This document shows positions 25,845 through 34,796 of a stretch of DNA of 64,000 nucleotides, piece after piece; positions within the stretch are counted from its first letter, which is position 1; every line of letters starts with the position of its first letter. The stretch is taken from assembly GCA_023411555.1 (NCBI GenBank), contig JAEYOQ010000058.1:1-64000 (forward strand). Direction: 5' to 3'. The DNA comes from Bacillota bacterium. GTDB taxonomy: Bacteria; Bacillota; Clostridia; Lachnospirales; Lachnospiraceae. The notes under the pieces are model-generated. The model was not told the DNA's origin, searched no databases, and saw only the letters and a list, made by a program, of their open reading frames with translations. Made by a program: the position numbers and the translations under genes.

Positions 25845-25884
25845 AGCAAAGCCTGTCACTAAGTCGTGGCAGGCTTTTTGCTCA
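25845..25884 (+). terminator. terminator of the CoA operon, dispersed repeat relative
   Basis: AGCAAAGCCTGTCAC pairs with GTGGCAGGCTTTTTGCT (25845-25882) around TAAGTC. It is nearly identical in design to the hairpins at 138-169 and 20377-20404. Confidence 0.8.
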
Positions 25885-25983
25885 TGTCAATACGAAGTTC
25901 GCAATATGTTCTTACTATTGTTAGTAGTGACGAATAGATCAATTGCAATTTAACAATCGATATTTGATAATAATTAAAATGAA

Positions 25984-26010
25984 TGAAATATTTTCTATTA
26001 TTCCAACGTC
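25984..26010 (+). promoter_or_regulatory. possible ECF-type autoregulated promoter
   Basis: TGAAAT (25984-25989) followed by CGTC at 26007-26010 resembles extracytoplasmic-function promoters (TGAAAC, about 16 bp, CGTC) and lies 55 bp before the sigma gene. Confidence 0.35.
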
Positions 26011-26064
26011 TAATGGATGTATAGAATATAGAACATGTTCTGAAAAAGAAGGAAAGGCAAAGGA

Positions 26065-26559
26065 ATGAATAGTTTAATCAGAAAAGCGATGCATAAGGAT
26101 GCTGAGGCATTTGTACAGCTTATGGAATCCCATATGCAAAGTATGTATAAAACAGCATGGGTATATCTAAAAAACGAAAATGATGTTGCAGATGCCATAC
26201 AGGAGACAATCCTTAACTGTTATGAAAAGCTAGACACTCTTCGCAATGAAAAATTTTTCAAGACCTGGATGATACGCATTTTAATTAATAATTGCAATAA
26301 TATACTAAGACAGAGGCATAAGTTTACCAGCACGGATAAAGAAATTGTAAATGAGTACATAGAAAGAGAATATGACCTATGCGAATGGAAGGAAATGTTG
26401 AATAGTCTGGGCGAAAAATACCGCACAATTGTTTTGCTGTATTATTCGGAGGGCTTAAAGGTTAAGGAAATCAGTGACCTGCTACAGTTAAATAAAAACA
26501 CGGTCTTAACCAGACTGGCAAGAGCAAAGGAACAGCTTAAGAAGGAATATGGAGTATAA
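26065..26559 (+). CDS. ECF-type RNA polymerase sigma factor
   Basis: The 164-residue protein shows region 2 (AFVQLMESHMQSMYKTAWVY, then NDVADAIQETILNCYEKLDT) and region 4 (LGEKYRTIVLLYYSEGLKVK, then EISDLLQLNKNTVLTRLARA). It is followed after 14 bp by a DUF4179-type membrane protein, the usual anti-sigma partner in clostridia. An AAAGGA site precedes the ATG. Confidence 0.88.
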   Translation: MNSLIRKAMHKDAEAFVQLMESHMQSMYKTAWVYLKNENDVADAIQETILNCYEKLDTLRNEKFFKTWMIRILINNCNNILRQRHKFTSTDKEIVNEYIEREYDLCEWKEMLNSLGEKYRTIVLLYYSEGLKVKEISDLLQLNKNTVLTRLARAKEQLKKEYGV

Positions 26560-26573
26560 AGGAGGATATCGTA

Positions 26574-27713
26574 ATGGATAAAAATGATAAGAAGTATATT
26601 CAGATTTTATCAAAGGAAACGGAAATTCCTATGCATATAAAGACCCAAGCGAATATGGCTTATTCAAAAATATTAGCTGCGAGTAGAGAAAGCATTCAAG
26701 TAAAGGAGCATACTACCAAGCGATTATTCTATAGGAATAGATTTGCTATTTTAGCGGCAGCATTTGTTATGGTATTTGGAACAACTGCTTTTGCCGCAGT
26801 AAGGTATTGGGGATTATCAGACTTTTTTGCAGTGAGTGGTAAGGAAATACCAAAGGAAGCCATCCCATTAATTGAAACAGATGTACAGCAGGATGCTCTA
26901 CAAAATGATTTAATTCATTTTAAGGTTCGTGAAGCAATCTGTGATAATAAAGCAGTCTATGTCGTAATAGAAGCAAGACCGGCCAATACAGAACAATATC
27001 TGCTGGTACCTATGGATGCCTATTATACGGACCCTGTTCTTACTCTGGGATTAGACGCTGACGATGGAGAGACCATTTCCCAATATGCTGCAAGAAATAA
27101 TAAGCAAATGCTCTATGTTAATGCTTCTCTGAGCAATAACGGAACGTATATCACACATAGCGCAGATTTTACAACGGAAGAGGACGGAACTGTGGCATTC
27201 ATTCTCAAAGGTGATAACATTTCCAGCATTGATGACATGACCTTAACCTGCGATACCACAGTATATCCTATTGATCTGAATGGGAAAAACGGTGAAGCTA
27301 CCAAGGGCTCCTTTGATTTCAAATTATCTAATAAAAGCACGGAAGAAAAAGTAAGCTACCAACAGGCCAATCCGACCATAGTAGAAAATACCGGTGTCAT
27401 TGTAGACAAAATTGAAATATGTAAGAGTGAACTGGGAGTCTATACAGAGCTAACCTTCCATATCGCACCAGATGCTACAAAGGATCAGATTGAACTAGCA
27501 AAAAGCGGATTATGGTTTGAGTATCTGGACAAAGAAGGAAACCGGTGGGAAAGCGGATTGTCAGGAATAGGAACAATAGAGGAAATCAATGACGGTGTTT
27601 TTGTGCAGAAAAATAATTTTAACAACAGGGCAATCCCTGATACCATTACAATCAGAGCCTATGATTGCTGGGAAAAAGATAGATACGGAACAGTTATTCT
27701 TTACAAAGTATGA
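26574..27713 (+). CDS. anti-sigma-like membrane protein (DUF4179)
   Basis: The 379-residue protein has a charged cytoplasmic N-terminus (about 60 residues) and one membrane helix (NRFAILAAAFVMVFGTTAFA). The extracytoplasmic DUF4179 region starts WGLSDFFAVSGKEIPKEAIP. It is cotranscribed with the ECF sigma gene (AAAGGAGG before its ATG). It probably sequesters that sigma factor and releases it on an envelope signal. It is a paralogue in layout, though not closely in sequence, of the protein at 20420. Confidence 0.8.
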   Translation: MDKNDKKYIQILSKETEIPMHIKTQANMAYSKILAASRESIQVKEHTTKRLFYRNRFAILAAAFVMVFGTTAFAAVRYWGLSDFFAVSGKEIPKEAIPLIETDVQQDALQNDLIHFKVREAICDNKAVYVVIEARPANTEQYLLVPMDAYYTDPVLTLGLDADDGETISQYAARNNKQMLYVNASLSNNGTYITHSADFTTEEDGTVAFILKGDNISSIDDMTLTCDTTVYPIDLNGKNGEATKGSFDFKLSNKSTEEKVSYQQANPTIVENTGVIVDKIEICKSELGVYTELTFHIAPDATKDQIELAKSGLWFEYLDKEGNRWESGLSGIGTIEEINDGVFVQKNNFNNRAIPDTITIRAYDCWEKDRYGTVILYKV

Positions 27714-27833
27714 ATAACGCTTCTAGTGTAAATTTACCGATCCTGCTTGTTTTTATCATGTTCCAGAAATATTTTGCTACAGGTATCACAGCGGGTGGTG
27801 TTAAAGGCTAACTTGAAGGGGCTGTCATGAATA

Positions 27834-27896
27834 AAGAACTCCCCTTTCGTAGCAAGTGGTTTTACTATCTCACTTGTCTACGAAAGGGGAGTTCTT
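27834..27896. terminator. large bidirectional hairpin
   Basis: AAGAACTCCCCTTTCGTAG (27834-27852) pairs perfectly with CTACGAAAGGGGAGTTCTT (27878-27896), and an inner CAAGTG/CACTTG pair extends the stem. It lies between the convergent DUF4179 and GH112 genes. The preceding AAGGGGCTGTCATGA resembles the starts of the hairpins at 34749 and 59871. Confidence 0.7.
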
Positions 27897-27940
27897 CACT
27901 TTCTTCCTATTGGATAGGCTCTTATGTCGCTAATATAAGG

Positions 27941-30124
27941 CTATATCTCATACCATATAATTTCATTTGCTTCTAATTCTAATTCAAAGCTGCTGGAATC
28001 ACCACGGTAAATGGTTGTTTTTTGCGGCTCATAGGTATTATTTACGACGCAGTACTTATTGTTTTTCACATAAGCATGTACTTCTACATTAAAGTTACTG
28101 GAGAACCATTTCTTTAGGCCTTCTTCCTCGTGAGTACTCCAAAGAATGCTTCGATAGAGAATTCTACTGTTTTCAAAGCTATAGGGCAATCCACTTAGGT
28201 AAACACTTCTTCCCTGACCGAAATCATTGACCGCCATCTGTACCTCTTTCTCTTTTTGAACAAGTACAATGGTACCTTCTAAAGCATACATGTTCTTCTT
28301 GCCCTCGCCAAATTCGATCTCCTTGGTACAATCCTCAGTGATAAAGTGTCCATCCACAGTAGTCCAGTTATATTTATCGTAATTTAAAGTAAAGCCGGTT
28401 TCTTTCTCTATACCTAATACATTGGCCAGCTGGATATAACGTCCCTGATACTGATGGCCTGAGGGTTCGCCAATACCAATCAAGCCGCCACCCTCATATA
28501 CAAATTGGCGAATGGCACTTGAGATAACTGCATCCTCCCAAGCATCTCCACCGGTATGTGCAGTATCCCCATCCCCTACATTGATGATTACATCGATATT
28601 CTGTAAGATACTGCTATCCTGTTTTATATCATCAAAGCTAATAAAGGATACTTCAAAGGGTGCTCCGCTTAAGGCTTCAATGACCCCGGCATAGCTATAA
28701 TTTTGCTTCTGGTAAAGAGCATGGTGTACCATATGGGCACCCCAGGCACGCATTTTACCCCAGCTATTAAGCACTGCCACTCTTTTGACACAGTAGGGTG
28801 TGGTACCCTTAATATTTTCATACATTTGGCGGAATTCATTACAAACAGCTTCCACATAGTCAATAAACTCAGGGAACTGACAAGCAAGCTTTAAATAACC
28901 GCCATATCCAATACGATCAATGGGCTTTCTTAAGATAGCACGTCTCGCTGTCACCCAATTTACCTTCGCTTCCTTAACAGGATCTCCGCCTTCATAAAAG
29001 GTATCGGGGAAGAAATAGGGAAGAAATCTACCTTCTGTGTATTTTACACCTGTAATGTCGCTGATTAGACGAAGGGTACTTCCATTGCCCACACTACCAA
29101 CCACTGCGTCCAGACCGATTGATTGGAATTCCTCCATGAATGGCTCAGTTCCTATCCAATGGTCTCCTAAAAACATCATTGCTTCTTTATCGTATTCATG
29201 AGTAATGTCTACCATTTCCTTCGCCAATTTCGCAACCTCACGTCTCTGGAAGGCCTGGAAATCCTTGAACTCTTTGCTCGGAATACGGTATTGATTATTA
29301 TAATAGCCCTGATCAATGATGAATTCCGGACGGAATTGGTATCCTACCTCTTTCTCAAACTGTTCTAAAATATATGGTGATACGGAGGCTGAGTATCCGT
29401 ACCAATCAACATATTTTTCACGCATCATATCATCAAATACTAGGGTAAACTGATGAAAGAAGGTGGTATATCGAACTACATCCACATGGGGATGTTCCTC
29501 CAAAAATCTACGAAGACGTAGCATGGAATATGCGTGAGTTTTGGGTTGTCTTACATCAAAGGTAATCTGATGTTCAACATCCTTCCAATCGTTGACGATT
29601 GCATTGTACATATGGACCGGATCCCATATAAGGTATGCCAGAAAGCTGACCGTATAATTGTGAAAAGGAATACAATTCGTAATCACAACCTCTCCGGTTG
29701 CAGTATCATAGGTCCAGTTATCACAGGATACAACCAAGCCTGTACTACGATCAATGACCTCCCACCAACGGGTGATATCATCATGATCATTTACAGCCAT
29801 GAGCTCTGTAGCTATTCCTTTTAACAATGGAATACGCATATTTCCTTCCGTAGCAGTATAAAATGCTGTCATGACATAGCATTGCTGCACCTCGTCAGGG
29901 TTTGCTTTCGCCCATTCATTATCCTTACGGGTTGTATAATAAGTACTATATACTTTAGCTTGAACTGTCTTTAGCTCCTCCGGATAATCGGTGCCATCAC
30001 AATCTCGTATTGCATCTGCACCCCATCTATTTAATATTTCAATTGTTTCCGGAACCACATCAATATCTGTTGGTATTGTAACTTGTCCGGATAACTTTCT
30101 ATTCTCCTTCATATTAACACCCAT
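27941..30124 (-). CDS. GH112 beta-galactoside phosphorylase (lacto-N-biose/galacto-N-biose or galactosyl-rhamnose type)
   Basis: The 727-residue cytoplasmic enzyme matches family GH112 from its first residues: GQVTIPTDIDVVPETIEILN, then RWGADAIRDCDGTDYPEELK. The Asp in IRDCDGTD is the family's general acid position. Other conserved pieces are TTFFHQFTLVFDDMMREKYV, DWYGYSASVSP and FLGDHWIGTEPF. These enzymes split beta-galactosides with phosphate to galactose-1-phosphate. Galacto-N-biose/lacto-N-biose and galactosyl-1,4-rhamnose specificities cannot be told apart by eye. An ABC importer and AraC regulator follow upstream. The start is either 30124 or 30112. Confidence 0.9.
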   Translation of the reverse strand: MGVNMKENRKLSGQVTIPTDIDVVPETIEILNRWGADAIRDCDGTDYPEELKTVQAKVYSTYYTTRKDNEWAKANPDEVQQCYVMTAFYTATEGNMRIPLLKGIATELMAVNDHDDITRWWEVIDRSTGLVVSCDNWTYDTATGEVVITNCIPFHNYTVSFLAYLIWDPVHMYNAIVNDWKDVEHQITFDVRQPKTHAYSMLRLRRFLEEHPHVDVVRYTTFFHQFTLVFDDMMREKYVDWYGYSASVSPYILEQFEKEVGYQFRPEFIIDQGYYNNQYRIPSKEFKDFQAFQRREVAKLAKEMVDITHEYDKEAMMFLGDHWIGTEPFMEEFQSIGLDAVVGSVGNGSTLRLISDITGVKYTEGRFLPYFFPDTFYEGGDPVKEAKVNWVTARRAILRKPIDRIGYGGYLKLACQFPEFIDYVEAVCNEFRQMYENIKGTTPYCVKRVAVLNSWGKMRAWGAHMVHHALYQKQNYSYAGVIEALSGAPFEVSFISFDDIKQDSSILQNIDVIINVGDGDTAHTGGDAWEDAVISSAIRQFVYEGGGLIGIGEPSGHQYQGRYIQLANVLGIEKETGFTLNYDKYNWTTVDGHFITEDCTKEIEFGEGKKNMYALEGTIVLVQKEKEVQMAVNDFGQGRSVYLSGLPYSFENSRILYRSILWSTHEEEGLKKWFSSNFNVEVHAYVKNNKYCVVNNTYEPQKTTIYRGDSSSFELELEANEIIWYEI

Positions 30125-30241
30125 TCCTGCGTTTTCACCGCCATATATATACTAATTTATTTTCATTATGTTTCCTTTTATATGCTACAGCGTATCTATT
30201 TATCAATCCTAAGAGAATATCCAATTATAAAGTCCTCTGTT

Positions 30242-30430
30242 TTATTTATATTGCTTATTATATAAATACAGTAGCAAGAGGATACCACCTAAGCCTGCAA
30301 GCATTGTGATAAGCCCCTGATAGCTTACGTTCTTTTGTCCGATGATTACCAATCCGACACAAATAATCAAGCATATCGCTTTAAAAATCATCCCAAATAC
30401 TTTTCTTGTATTTTCCATATCCATCTCCAT
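30242..30430 (-). CDS. small two-helix membrane protein (DUF6903-like)
   Basis: The 62-residue protein has two hydrophobic helices (VFGMIFKAICLIICVGLVIIG and GLITMLAGLGGILLLLYLY) with a short GQKNVSYQ loop and a basic end. It lies 12 bp after the MalG-type permease and before the GH112 gene. Similar small proteins accompany sugar ABC operons in Lachnospiraceae. The DUF assignment is from memory. The function is unknown, and an accessory of the importer is possible. Confidence 0.65.
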   Translation of the reverse strand: MEMDMENTRKVFGMIFKAICLIICVGLVIIGQKNVSYQGLITMLAGLGGILLLLYLYNKQYK

Positions 30431-30441
30431 TCTGCCAAAGC

Positions 30442-31311
30442 CTATTCCTTCAAACCGCCAAGGGTCATACCTTGTGTAAGCTTCTTCTGCACTATCATAT
30501 AAAGAATCAGGGTTGGCAACATAACCAGAACAAGACCGGCGTACATACGACCATATTGCGCAGCAGCATTCTGTGCTTTCATTAAGTTCATAAGTCCAAC
30601 CGGAAGTGTCTTTCCTCCCTTTGGATCAGCCAGCAAAGTAATTGCTATAATATATTCATTCCAAAAGGATAGGAAGTTAAACAGGACTACCGTTATAACA
30701 CTCGGTTTGGCCATTGGCAATATCACCTTAACCATCGTCCTGAAATATCCACTCCCATCGATATATGCCGCTTCCTCATAAGTCTTTGGCAAGGTTACAA
30801 AGTAACCAGACAATAGATAGATAGTAAAGGGAAGGGCTGTTGCAGCATAGACAAGGGCCAGAACATATATATTATTTAAGAAAAAAGGATCAAAGCCCCA
30901 GGTTTTCAATGCTTTATCAGCATCAATAAACATTAAAAAGATTGGAACCACAATATAATTTACATTGATAAACAGACCAGCCATAAAAAGTATATTTAAA
31001 ATCTTGCGTAGTCTAAACTTAAACCTACTGAGACAATAAGCCGCCGGCAGGGCAACTACTAATAAGATAGCAAGTGCAACCGCTGTAACAATCACACTAT
31101 TTAGCATATATTCGCCCATATGCGCACTGCTCCAGGCTTCTACAAAGTTCTGCAAGTAGAAAGATTCTGGAAGTCTCCAGGGACTGCCGTAAAATTCATT
31201 ATTCTTCTTTAATGAGGCAATTAATACCCAGCCTACGGGTACAATAATTGAAATCGCTAATAAGCCTAATACTAGATAAATAACCACTTTCCTCAATGAA
31301 AGCTTCTTCAT
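30442..31311 (-). CDS. sugar ABC transporter permease, MalG type
   Basis: The 289-residue protein has six hydrophobic segments. The EAA loop reads YEEAAYIDGSGYFRTMVKVI (about residue 188), and the C-terminus VQKKLTQGMTLGGLKE is the CUT1 MalG ending. It is coupled to the MalF partner 12 bp upstream and serves the GH112 locus, presumably importing the beta-galactoside. Confidence 0.92.
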   Translation of the reverse strand: MKKLSLRKVVIYLVLGLLAISIIVPVGWVLIASLKKNNEFYGSPWRLPESFYLQNFVEAWSSAHMGEYMLNSVIVTAVALAILLVVALPAAYCLSRFKFRLRKILNILFMAGLFINVNYIVVPIFLMFIDADKALKTWGFDPFFLNNIYVLALVYAATALPFTIYLLSGYFVTLPKTYEEAAYIDGSGYFRTMVKVILPMAKPSVITVVLFNFLSFWNEYIIAITLLADPKGGKTLPVGLMNLMKAQNAAAQYGRMYAGLVLVMLPTLILYMIVQKKLTQGMTLGGLKE

Positions 31312-31323
31312 GTCTTCTACCTC

Positions 31324-32214
31324 CTACATCTCTATGGTTTCGCGTTTGGTAATCAGATTCACTATACCACTTAAAGCAAAAGAGAAAATGAAGACTACAA
31401 CACCAATAGCCATACCATATCCATAGCTGGAATTTGTATAGGCTTGTTTATACATGTAACTTAAGAACACCTCGGTACTACCATCCGGTCCACCGCTTGT
31501 CATCGCCTTTACAATCACAAAGCTGAGATTAATGCTACTTATAATAAAGAAGGTTAACGTGGTTCTGATATTGCTCCATATAAGTGGAATGGTCAGACTG
31601 AAGAACTGATGAATTCGACCTGCACCCTCGATACCGGCGCTTTCATATACACTCTCTGGAACACTTGCCATACTAGCCATATACATAACCATGTAATAAC
31701 CAATTGCCTGCCATATCATTGCTATAGCAATGGAGAATATAACTATCTTTTGATCTCCCAGCCAGTAAATCGGCTCACTTCCCTTATCCTTAAAGACGGC
31801 TAGAATACTGTTCAGTAATCCATTTTGAGAGTCATAAATAGCACTAAAAATAGCACTAATGATTACGATGGATAAGATGTTTGGTATATAGAAAACAATA
31901 CGGAAAAAATTCTGACCAGCAAGCTTCTCCCTGGTCAATATTGCTGCAAATACAAGAGCAAAGGCGATCGTTATAATACTTACTATAATGATCAATAACA
32001 CTGTGTTCTCAAAGGATTGTAAGAACTTCATATCCTGTGCAAGCTTTTTAAAGTTATCCAATCCAACAAAGGTCTTGTTCGGCGAATATCCACCCCATTT
32101 GTAGAGAGACATTTTAAAAATGTTAATCGTTGGTAAGATCATAAAGATAGTAAACAATACAACTGCCGGTGCTACACAAAAGAATATAAATAACGATTTT
32201 CCTTTATTTTTCAT
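31324..32214 (-). CDS. sugar ABC transporter permease, MalF type
   Basis: The 296-residue membrane protein has the EAA loop YESAGIEGAGRIHQFFSLTI (about residue 196), the MalF-type FVGLDNFKKLAQDMKFLQSF near residue 46 and six hydrophobic segments. It is second in the order SBP, MalF, MalG. The ATPase is not encoded here. Confidence 0.92.
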   Translation of the reverse strand: MKNKGKSLFIFFCVAPAVVLFTIFMILPTINIFKMSLYKWGGYSPNKTFVGLDNFKKLAQDMKFLQSFENTVLLIIIVSIITIAFALVFAAILTREKLAGQNFFRIVFYIPNILSIVIISAIFSAIYDSQNGLLNSILAVFKDKGSEPIYWLGDQKIVIFSIAIAMIWQAIGYYMVMYMASMASVPESVYESAGIEGAGRIHQFFSLTIPLIWSNIRTTLTFFIISSINLSFVIVKAMTSGGPDGSTEVFLSYMYKQAYTNSSYGYGMAIGVVVFIFSFALSGIVNLITKRETIEM

Positions 32215-32228
32215 ATCTATCTCCTGTA

Positions 32229-32262
32229 AAAAACGGTGAGTAAAAATATGCTCACCGTTTTC
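32229..32262 (-). terminator. intercistronic attenuator between SBP and permease genes
   Basis: On the minus strand AAAACGGTGAG pairs with CTCACCGTTTT and is followed by TT before the permease RBS. It is a rho-independent terminator inside the operon and would lower permease expression relative to the SBP. Confidence 0.7.
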
Positions 32263-32296
32263 TATTCGCCTATCTGGTTGACAAGGTATATTTAAA

Positions 32297-33670
32297 CTAT
32301 TTTAATGCAGAACGGAGCACATCGCTGTCTTTTTTGATTGCTTCAATCCACTGTTCCTTTGTCTTATCTCCACTTACCAAGGAGTTAACTGTACCAAATA
32401 CAGTATCAGCAAAGTTTACACCTTCTACTGGTTCTGTTGCTGCAAAACTACCTAAAGCAGCCTTAGCGCCATTATCATAGATGCCGTAGAACAATTTGTT
32501 ATCACCCTCCAACTGATCAGCAAAACCACTGATTGGTTGAACTGCACCTGCTTCTGCAAAAATAGCTGCTGCTTCATCAGAATACATATATGCTACAAAT
32601 TGCTTTGCTGCATCTTTATTTTCTGCAGCAGCCGGTATCCATAATTGCTCGAACCAGGTATAGGAATAGGAATCCTTGCCAGCTGCTACTGCAGGAAGTG
32701 CTGTAAAGCCCCACTCAAATCCCTCTGCACGAGGAGCATCTGCCATTTCTCCGATAACCCAGGTACCATTTGGCATAAATAATGCTTTATTGTCTAAGAT
32801 CAACTGCTGGTTTTTCAAATAATTATCATTGTTTGCATTGGAAGGAACGGATTTTTCTGTATAGGAAGCCAGCTTTTCAACAATATCAAATGCTGTGTTA
32901 GCTTCCGGTGTATCCCAGATACCCTCTGTATATGTGGTGGCCTTCTGGAAGAAGTCTGCACCGCCTACCTCGTAAAGAAGTGCATAGAAGAATGCATCAA
33001 AGTATCCAGCAGTAGGATATGCAAATAATGCAATACCTTCCGCCTTTGCCTTATCTCCTAATTCCCACATCTCATCCCAGGTTGTAGGAATAGTCCAGCC
33101 CTTTTCAGCAAATAAAGCTTTGTTGAAAAACAAACCGCAAGGGCTATAGAACATAGGTGCCATGTATGTCTTTCCGTCATTATAAGGATTCGTTAAAGAG
33201 GATTCGGTAAATCCACCGGCAATCTTATCCTTTACTAGCTTCTCCTCTCCCGGAACAGTCATACCTAAAACATCAGTGATATCTTCCAAGGCATTTTCTT
33301 TTATTAATGTCTCTGTTAAAGCTGCCGGGCGACCTGTTGCCAGATGAACAACGTCCGGATAATCTCCTGCTTTCATCTGTGCACCAATCACATCCTCTAA
33401 TAATTTGTCTGTTGTAAGCTCCACTTTAATACCTGTCTTTGCTGTAAATGCCTCAGCAACCTTAGTCCACATCTCGGACCCATAAGCTGTTTCGATGGCA
33501 GCTACTTTGATTGTAACATCCTGCTCTGTTGTAGTCCCACCATTCTGACTTGGTTCTGCCGTCACTGTAGGTTTTACTGTACCCTCATCCGTTGATTCTT
33601 TTTTTGCACATCCGGTGAAGGAAGCAACCATCAACGCAAGTACTAAGATAATACTTAAGAATTTTTTCAT
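32297..33670 (-). CDS. sugar-binding lipoprotein of ABC transporter (GH112 locus)
   Basis: The 457-residue protein has a lipobox FTGC (Cys 21) after a hydrophobic signal and a Thr/Ser linker. Its family-1 solute-binding pattern includes YGSEMWTKVAEAFTAKTGIK, KAGDYPDVVHLATGRPA and FFNKALFAEKGWTIPTTWDE. It gives substrate to the downstream permeases. By analogy with the GNB/LNB-binding proteins beside GH112 genes it may bind galacto-N-biose or lacto-N-biose, but this is inferred from context. A promoter candidate lies at 33701-33728. Confidence 0.9.
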   Translation of the reverse strand: MKKFLSIILVLALMVASFTGCAKKESTDEGTVKPTVTAEPSQNGGTTTEQDVTIKVAAIETAYGSEMWTKVAEAFTAKTGIKVELTTDKLLEDVIGAQMKAGDYPDVVHLATGRPAALTETLIKENALEDITDVLGMTVPGEEKLVKDKIAGGFTESSLTNPYNDGKTYMAPMFYSPCGLFFNKALFAEKGWTIPTTWDEMWELGDKAKAEGIALFAYPTAGYFDAFFYALLYEVGGADFFQKATTYTEGIWDTPEANTAFDIVEKLASYTEKSVPSNANNDNYLKNQQLILDNKALFMPNGTWVIGEMADAPRAEGFEWGFTALPAVAAGKDSYSYTWFEQLWIPAAAENKDAAKQFVAYMYSDEAAAIFAEAGAVQPISGFADQLEGDNKLFYGIYDNGAKAALGSFAATEPVEGVNFADTVFGTVNSLVSGDKTKEQWIEAIKKDSDVLRSALK

Positions 33671-33700
33671 TGAAATACCCTCCTTTTTGGCTATAGGAAT

Positions 33701-33728
33701 AGTATACCCATTAGTAATTTATAAACAA
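33701..33728 (-). promoter_or_regulatory. promoter candidate of the GH112 operon
   Basis: On the minus strand TTGTTT (33723-33728) and TATACT (33701-33706) are 16 bp apart, 30 bp before the SBP start. The weak -35 fits dependence on an AraC activator. A TATAAT at 33764-33769 serves the divergent AraC gene. Confidence 0.45.
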
Positions 33729-33847
33729 TAGATATAATGCTTTCTTCTTTATAAATTTTGCTGTATAATATGTGTAAATTGAAATAAACACAAGCTTTTT
33801 CCAGTAATAATCTATACATAATACACATATTGAAAAGGAGAAAAATC

Positions 33848-34741
33848 ATGAGTTCCAACCGCTATCAATTTAATACTGAACAAATAGGCGGAGCTTCTAT
33901 GATCAATAGAGACAACACCACTATTTCCTATACCTTTAACCCAGGTGGTAAATATGGAAATCAACCGATTCATATTACATTGCTGTATGTAGTCATTTCA
34001 ACCTATGGTAACGACTGGATCAGTCTGCCTCATTCCCATGACTTTACAGAGTTCTTTTATATAACCAAGGGCACCGGTAAATTTATGATTGAATCCGAAA
34101 CTCTTGATGTAAAGTCCAATGATCTTATCATACTAAACCCTACCATAGTGCATACCGAAATATCAAATCCCTCAAAGCCAATGGAGTATATTGTATTAGG
34201 AATAGAAGGAATTAATTTTCAGGCACACAATAAGGAATATATCCTCTTAGACAGCTCTACTCATAAATCCGATTTACACCTTTACCTTAACACCTTAGCC
34301 AATGAGATGAAGCAGGACCAGCCCTATCGTGACTTTGCGTGTCAGAATCTGCTAAATATTATCCTTACCATCATTCTTCGTAATGATGCATTTAATATCT
34401 CCCTGGTTACAGGCCCTTCTCTGACAAGAGAATGTCGTATAGCAAAGAAATATATCGAAGAGCATTTTAGAGAGAACATCACCATAGATACCTTAAGCTC
34501 TCTTGTGCACCTGAATAAATACTATTTTTCCCACAAGTTTACCAAGCAGTTTGGTACCTCACCAATCAACTACCTGATACAGGTACGAATTGATGAAAGT
34601 AAGCATCTGCTTACCAATACCAATTATTCTTTATCCTCAATCTCTCAGATAGTGGGTTTTTCATCACCCAGCTATTTTTCTCAGGCATTTAAAAGGACTA
34701 CCAACATGTCGCCGCAGGAGTATAAGAAGATGATGAGCTAA
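33848..34741 (+). CDS. AraC-family regulator of the GH112 locus
   Basis: The 297-residue protein has an N-terminal cupin with metal-site-like pattern SLPHSHDFTEFFYITKGTGK, then FMIESETLDVKSNDLIILNP. The C-terminal double HTH contains ITIDTLSSLVHLNKYYFSHK, then GFSSPSYFSQAFKRTTNMSP. The ATG at 33848 is preferred because AAGGAG lies at 33835-33840, inside the longer frame from 33830. It is divergent from the SBP-permease-GH112 operon and probably activates it when the galactoside is present. Confidence 0.88.
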   Translation: MSSNRYQFNTEQIGGASMINRDNTTISYTFNPGGKYGNQPIHITLLYVVISTYGNDWISLPHSHDFTEFFYITKGTGKFMIESETLDVKSNDLIILNPTIVHTEISNPSKPMEYIVLGIEGINFQAHNKEYILLDSSTHKSDLHLYLNTLANEMKQDQPYRDFACQNLLNIILTIILRNDAFNISLVTGPSLTRECRIAKKYIEEHFRENITIDTLSSLVHLNKYYFSHKFTKQFGTSPINYLIQVRIDESKHLLTNTNYSLSSISQIVGFSSPSYFSQAFKRTTNMSPQEYKKMMS

Positions 34742-34748
34742 AGAACGA

Positions 34749-34796
34749 CGGGGCTGTCGCATTACGTATGGAATGCGAAAACCCCGTTGGTTTGGT
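34749..34796. terminator. terminator between AraC and ABC-F genes
   Basis: ACGGGG...CCCCGT encloses an inner CGCATT/AATGCG pair and is followed by TGGTTTGGTTT. It separates convergent genes. The opening ACGGGGCTGTCGCAT resembles the hairpins at 27820 and 59871. Confidence 0.65.
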
